This document shows positions 60,723 to 64,000 of a DNA stretch of 64,000 nt, in pieces. A model generated the notes under the pieces. That model saw only the letters and a program-made list of their open reading frames with translations, was not told the origin of the DNA and ran no database searches. A program made the translations under genes and the position numbers. Source of the stretch: CAUZIR01 sp965250195 (GTDB lineage: Bacteria; Chloroflexota; Dehalococcoidia; Lucifugimonadales; UBA2962); contig OZ252295.1 in assembly GCA_965250195.1 (NCBI GenBank), forward strand, positions 1,364,001-1,428,000, given 5' to 3'. Each line of letters starts with the position of its first letter. Position 1 is the stretch's first letter.

Positions 60723-61604
60723 ATGACTTCAGACGTCGACCTGCACCTGCACAGCACCCGCTCCGATGGCACGTTGACGCCCTCTGAACTGATTCGCCGC
60801 TGTTCGGTGAACGGCCTGAAGGTCGTCGCCCTTACGGATCACGACTCTACCGACGGGATTGAGGAAGCCCGGGAGACGGCCCGTCAAATTGGCGGCATCG
60901 AGGTGATCGCGGGCGCCGAGCTGAGCTGTGACACCGAGATCGGAGAGGTTCACGTCCTCGGCCTGTTCGTTGACACCCAGGCACCAGAATTCCAGGCCTT
61001 CTGCGAGCGTACCCGCAGCGGTCGGCGGGAGAGGGGCCGCCGCATGGTCGAGCGCCTGGCCGAAGCTGGTGTGAAACTGAGTTTTGATCGGGTGCTCGAA
61101 CTCTCCGACGGAGGCGCAGTCGGTCGTCCCCACGTCGCACGTGCCCTCGTTGAAGCCGGCTTCGTAAATCACACCAAAGAGGCGTTCGACACCTATCTCG
61201 CAGCGGGCGGTTCGGGGTTTGTGCCCCGGCGCAGGCTTTCCCCTCGTGACGCGGTCGACATTCTCGTCGCCAACGGCGCACTACCGGTGCTGGCCCACCC
61301 GCTCGTATCCCCGGTGAAGGCGGGCAGAAAAGAAATCGAAAAATTGGACGAAACCCTGGCGGACTTGAAGTCTGCGGGCTTGATCGGGCTAGAAGTCTAC
61401 TACGCCGATTACACACCCGATCAGGTCGGTCGTCTCGCCGGACTTGCCCGTGAGCACGGGCTCGTGCCTTGCGGAGGCAGCGACTACCATGGCTCCGGCA
61501 CGCCGGGTGAGCCGACGCCGGGCTCGGTGGGGCCGCCCATGGAGACCGTTGAAGCGTTGAGACATCTCAAGCGAGATCGGGACGCCAAAGCAGGCAAGGC
61601 GTGA
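60723..61604 (+). CDS. PHP domain phosphoesterase (TrpH/YciV-like)
   Basis: A 293-residue PHP-family metallo-phosphoesterase. Metal ligands in VDLHLHSTRSDGTLTP, ALTDHDSTDG, AGAELSCD, LAHPLVSPVK and GGSDYHG. Related proteins act as 3',5'-nucleotide bisphosphate phosphatases or 5'-to-3' exonucleases on short RNA. Position after RNase Y may suggest turnover of RNA ends, but this is inference. Its stop overlaps the plsY GTG by GTGA. Confidence 0.9.
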   Translation: MTSDVDLHLHSTRSDGTLTPSELIRRCSVNGLKVVALTDHDSTDGIEEARETARQIGGIEVIAGAELSCDTEIGEVHVLGLFVDTQAPEFQAFCERTRSGRRERGRRMVERLAEAGVKLSFDRVLELSDGGAVGRPHVARALVEAGFVNHTKEAFDTYLAAGGSGFVPRRRLSPRDAVDILVANGALPVLAHPLVSPVKAGRKEIEKLDETLADLKSAGLIGLEVYYADYTPDQVGRLAGLAREHGLVPCGGSDYHGSGTPGEPTPGSVGPPMETVEALRHLKRDRDAKAGKA

Positions 61605-62272
61605 CCGGGGACATACTGGCTGTAATAGCGGCCTACTTCTGGGGTGGGATACCGACGTCTTATCTGGTAGCGCGATTCCAGCACGGAATCGACATCCGGA
61701 AGGTCGGCTCGGGAAACGTCGGCTCGTCAAACCTGATGAAGACCTCCGGATGGAAGATGGGCGTGTTGATCGGTGTATACGATTCTCTGGGTAAGGGCAT
61801 GGCCCCCATCTTGCTCGCGAAGCTGGCTGGCGTGGACCTGTGGACGCAGGCGGCGATGGCCATGGTGCTGGTCGCGGGCCACAACTGGTCGCCGTACTTG
61901 AGACTGAGCGGAGGCCGGGGCGTCGCGACGACCATCGGAGTGGTGATCGGCCTGCTCATGTGGAAGGAATTTCTCCTGCTGGCGGTGGTCATGGGTGGCC
62001 TGGGCAGACTGGCCGTAGACGACATGAGTTCGTGGACGCTGTTGGCCATGATCCTGCTCCCGGTGCTTGCGTTAGTGTTCGGCCAGCCACCCGAGGTGGC
62101 TTATGCCAGTGTCGCGATGAGTTCTCTGCTGCTCATCAAGCGGGTGACCGGCAACTTCGAACGCCCGGCAGGCGACGGGCACCCCCTGTACGTCGTTCTC
62201 GGGTGCCGGATCCTGTGGGACCGCGACGTGCCCGACCGCGAGACCTGGATGGCGAGGAACATTTCCGAATAG
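61601..62272 (+). CDS. plsY: acyl-phosphate:glycerol-3-phosphate acyltransferase PlsY
   Basis: Integral membrane enzyme that starts phospholipid synthesis with PlsX. A 223-residue protein with the PlsY motifs GGIPTSYLVARF, the phosphate-binding VGSGNVGSSNLMKTSG, and HNWSPYLRLSGGRGVATTIG. Slightly longer than usual at the C-terminus. GTG start overlaps the previous stop. Confidence 0.92.
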   Translation: MTGDILAVIAAYFWGGIPTSYLVARFQHGIDIRKVGSGNVGSSNLMKTSGWKMGVLIGVYDSLGKGMAPILLAKLAGVDLWTQAAMAMVLVAGHNWSPYLRLSGGRGVATTIGVVIGLLMWKEFLLLAVVMGGLGRLAVDDMSSWTLLAMILLPVLALVFGQPPEVAYASVAMSSLLLIKRVTGNFERPAGDGHPLYVVLGCRILWDRDVPDRETWMARNISE

Positions 62273-62745
62273 TGGCCAAAGAGACCCACTGCGCACGCCA
62301 CCCCGACACGGCTACCCGGCTCGCGTGTGGTAACTGCGGCGACGCAATCTGCCCACGGTGCATGGTGCACGCACACGTCGGCGTCCGTTGCCCGGACTGT
62401 GGGAAGGCCGCCACTCTGCCGACGTTCCAGGTTTCCGGCCTTTACCTCGTGCGGGCAATAGTCGCGGCGGTAGCAGTCGGAGCCGCCACGGGTTTCATCT
62501 ATGCGCTACTTCTAGCGGGGGTGCCGTTTTTAGGGACGGCAGCAATGATTGGCATCGGTTACCTGGTGGCAGAAGCGGCAACAATATCCGCGGGTCGTCG
62601 CAGGGGCCGGACGATGCAATATGTGGTGGCCGGTGGGATACTGGTTGCATTAGTGTTGATATTCCTGTTTTCCGTCACGATTAGCATCTGGACGCTCATT
62701 GGGGCGGTCGGTGCGATCTTGGTGGGAACCGGAAGGGTTCGTTAA
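62272..62745 (+). CDS. B-box zinc-finger membrane protein
   Basis: A 157-residue protein. The N-terminal 45 residues are a B-box/zinc-ribbon (CARHPDTATRLACGNCGDAICPRCMVHAHVGVRCPDC) with ligands for two zinc ions; four hydrophobic helices follow (about 57-78, 82-100, 110-128, 130-150). This combination occurs in uncharacterised bacterial proteins, some with rhomboid domains; the rhomboid Ser/His are not seen here. GTG 62272 shares its G with the plsY stop. Function unknown. Confidence 0.82.
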   Translation: MAKETHCARHPDTATRLACGNCGDAICPRCMVHAHVGVRCPDCGKAATLPTFQVSGLYLVRAIVAAVAVGAATGFIYALLLAGVPFLGTAAMIGIGYLVAEAATISAGRRRGRTMQYVVAGGILVALVLIFLFSVTISIWTLIGAVGAILVGTGRVR

Positions 62746-62756
62746 TGATCGAAGCG

Positions 62757-62876
62757 ATAACGAGTTGTTACCGTTTCGTTATTGACTCGTTCCGATCACC
62801 GTACTAGTCTGAGATCATCAACATAGTACGATTTTTGACTCCAGCGCAGAGGCTGAATCGCCCAGAGGTTGAATCG
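62757..62876 (+). promoter_or_regulatory. Lrp-gene promoter with operator-like repeats
   Basis: ATAACGA (62757-62763) and TCGTTAT (62776-62782) form an inverted repeat joined to TTGACT (62782-62787), with TAGTCT (62805-62810) 17 bases later. Downstream, AGAGG(C/T)TGAATCG occurs at 62848-62860 and 62864-62876, the second running into GGAGG before GTG 62889. The pattern fits autoregulation by the Lrp-type product. Confidence 0.6.
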
Positions 62877-62888
62877 GAGGATTAGTTC

Positions 62889-63311
62889 GTGGACAAGCTC
62901 GACACCAGCATTATCGACATACTTCAAAGTGACGGCCGGGCATCGAACGCCGGTATCGCTCGCCGGGTTGGCGTTAGCGAAGGGACGGTGCGAAGGCGCC
63001 TCAAGCGCCTGATTCAGGACGAGTTCATCCAGGTCGTGGCCCTTCCGGATCCGGCCAAGATGGGCCTGCACTCCGAGGCACTGGTCGGCATCCAGGTCGA
63101 CGCTGATCGGCTGGACATGGTCGCCAGCGACCTGTCCGGGCTCAAAGAGGTTACGTGGGTAGCCATGACGACCGGGCAGTACGATATATTCGCCTGGGTA
63201 TCTGTCGAATCGGCCGAGGCGCTGGGCATCTTGCTGCGCACCAAGGTCGGGACCATTCCCGGCGTTCGCAGATCCGAAACCTTCGTTAGCCTGGCCCCCA
63301 GGCTGCGCTAA
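62889..63311 (+). CDS. Lrp/AsnC family transcriptional regulator
   Basis: A 140-residue regulator. N-terminal winged helix-turn-helix (residues 3-55: LDTSIIDILQSDGRASNAGIARRVGVSEGTVRRRLKRL) and C-terminal RAM ligand-binding domain (VGIQVDADRLDMVASDL, TGQYDIFAWV). Such proteins form octamers that sense amino acids. GTG start with GGAGG upstream. The regulated genes are unknown; its own promoter has a likely operator. Confidence 0.92.
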   Translation: MDKLDTSIIDILQSDGRASNAGIARRVGVSEGTVRRRLKRLIQDEFIQVVALPDPAKMGLHSEALVGIQVDADRLDMVASDLSGLKEVTWVAMTTGQYDIFAWVSVESAEALGILLRTKVGTIPGVRRSETFVSLAPRLR

Positions 63312-63388
63312 AGCGACTCTGCCAACCGGCACTACAAACGCGCAATTAGATGAGCGTAGCGGGCTCCCGAAACGGTGCTTTCGGGGCA

Positions 63389-63394
63389 TATAAT
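63389..63394 (+). promoter_or_regulatory. TATAAT -10 box of aspS
   Basis: Perfect TATAAT 64 bases before the TTG start of aspS; no -35 consensus at the expected distance. The gap 63312-63457 holds nothing else recognised. Confidence 0.5.
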
Positions 63395-63457
63395 CGTCTC
63401 TGGCGCGCGCTGAACTAGAGCGGCCCGCGCCGTATCTCATCAACACGGAGCGCCGCT

Positions 63458-64000
63458 TTGCTCAAGTCCGTAAATTGCGGGGAGTTGCGGTCGGGGGACG
63501 CGGATCGCACCGTCGTCCTGGCCGGCTGGGTACACAGGCGTCGCGACCACGGCGACCTGATTTTCATTGACCTCAGGGACACCGATGGTCTGGTGCAAGT
63601 TGTAATCAACCCCGAACTTGCGCCCGATGCCCACGGCGTGGCCGAGCGGGTACGCAACGAGTGGGTGGTCCAGGTCGCGGGCACGGTTTCCATTCGCCCA
63701 GGAGGCACCAAAAACCCGGACCTGCCAACTGGCGAGATCGAGGTTTACGCTACATCCGTCACGGTGCTTGCCGAGTCAAAGACACCCCCGTTCTACGTGA
63801 ACGAGGACGCCGAGGTCGACGAGCTACTCCGGCTCAAATACCGCTACATCGACCTTCGCAGGCCACAGATGGCAGACGTGCTGAGGCTTCGTCACAAGAC
63901 CGTCAAGTTCATCCGGGACTTTTTGGATGAGCGCGATTTTCTCGAAGTCGAAACGCCCATTCTCATCAAAAGCACGCCTGAGGGAGCCCGCGACTATGTC
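63458..64000 (+). CDS. aspS: aspartyl-tRNA synthetase (5' part, cut by window edge)
   Basis: The first 181 codons of a class II aspartyl/aspartyl-asparaginyl-tRNA synthetase. The OB-fold anticodon domain (AGWVHRRRDHGDLIFIDLRDTDGLVQVV) and start of the catalytic domain (LRLKYRYIDLRRPQM, FLEVETPILIKSTPEGARDY) are clear. TTG start 63458 with GGAG seven bases upstream. Whether it is discriminating cannot be judged from this part. Confidence 0.95.
   Translation, partial: MLKSVNCGELRSGDADRTVVLAGWVHRRRDHGDLIFIDLRDTDGLVQVVINPELAPDAHGVAERVRNEWVVQVAGTVSIRPGGTKNPDLPTGEIEVYATSVTVLAESKTPPFYVNEDAEVDELLRLKYRYIDLRRPQMADVLRLRHKTVKFIRDFLDERDFLEVETPILIKSTPEGARDYV

Noticed and set aside
61840..62271. Upstream extension of the zinc-finger protein
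   Set aside because: Shadow of plsY; the true start is GTG 62272.
1..64000. CRISPR arrays, insertion sequences, prophage, integrase or attachment sites
   Set aside because: No spaced repeat array, transposase, integrase or phage structural gene was seen on either strand.

Overview
The window looks like the chromosome of a free-living, probably marine Chloroflexota bacterium, most likely SAR202 / Dehalococcoidia-like. This is an inference. It rests on high GC, housekeeping genes of Gram-positive/Chloroflexota type (RNase Y, PlsY, Fe-S-type PurF, split transketolase), the DUF3090/SCO1664 pair shared with Actinobacteria, and many amide, CoA and enolase-superfamily catabolic genes, for which SAR202 is known. 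There is no rRNA, tRNA, CRISPR array, insertion sequence, prophage or replication origin here. Gene density is very high: many neighbours overlap by 1-4 bases, and no gene-free stretch exceeds 300 bases unless the weak 12265-12612 reading frame is discounted.

Layout: 48-3105 lipB and a penicillin-acylase-type Ntn hydrolase. 3278-12035 a four-gene ABC exporter operon (two giant FtsX-type permeases, two MacB/LolD-type ATPases, one with an AbrB-like tail). 12036-12990 palindromic repeats and two small genes. 12994-17312 a forward catabolic operon (amidohydrolase, enoyl-CoA hydratase, CaiB CoA-transferase, MazG-like protein, N-formylglutamate amidohydrolase-like protein). 17309-23447 a reverse block (class III aminotransferase, two SDRs, LarE, DMFase-like protein), with larB divergent and an enolase-superfamily enzyme behind it. 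25630-31805 DUF3090, SCO1664, inositol phosphatase, SppA, MazG, DUF1461 and trpB. 31958-35820 an envelope redox cluster. 35827-46707 a small membrane protein, a metalloprotease-like lipoprotein, transketolase halves, ffh, an M28 peptidase, gyrA, a glutamine amidotransferase and a GNAT acetyltransferase. 46828-52219 recA-recX, a CBS transporter, tilS and a nicotinate phosphoribosyltransferase. 52355-58875 a reverse purine block (MFS, purF, purM, purH, glycosyltransferase). 59070-64000 rny, a PHP phosphoesterase, plsY, a zinc-finger membrane protein, an Lrp regulator and the 5' part of aspS.

The most striking observation is at 32515-33120. A thioredoxin-fold (AhpC/TSA) lipoprotein is interrupted by an in-frame TGA exactly where the family has the first Cys of its CxxC motif, so it would read U-G-I-C. 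A two-helix SECIS-like hairpin follows within 5 bases. It sits in an apparent operon with a YtkA-like protein, a cupredoxin-like lipoprotein and a polytopic membrane protein carrying a six-cysteine cluster: a candidate envelope selenium/metal redox system.

A second theme is gene expression. Many genes have a TAnnnT -10 box 6-9 bases from the start codon (leaderless pattern) with no obvious -35. Several 5' leaders carry short tandem duplications or palindromes of possible regulatory use. Nickel-pincer-cofactor genes larE and larB flank a DMFase-like gene, with no LarA or LarC in view.
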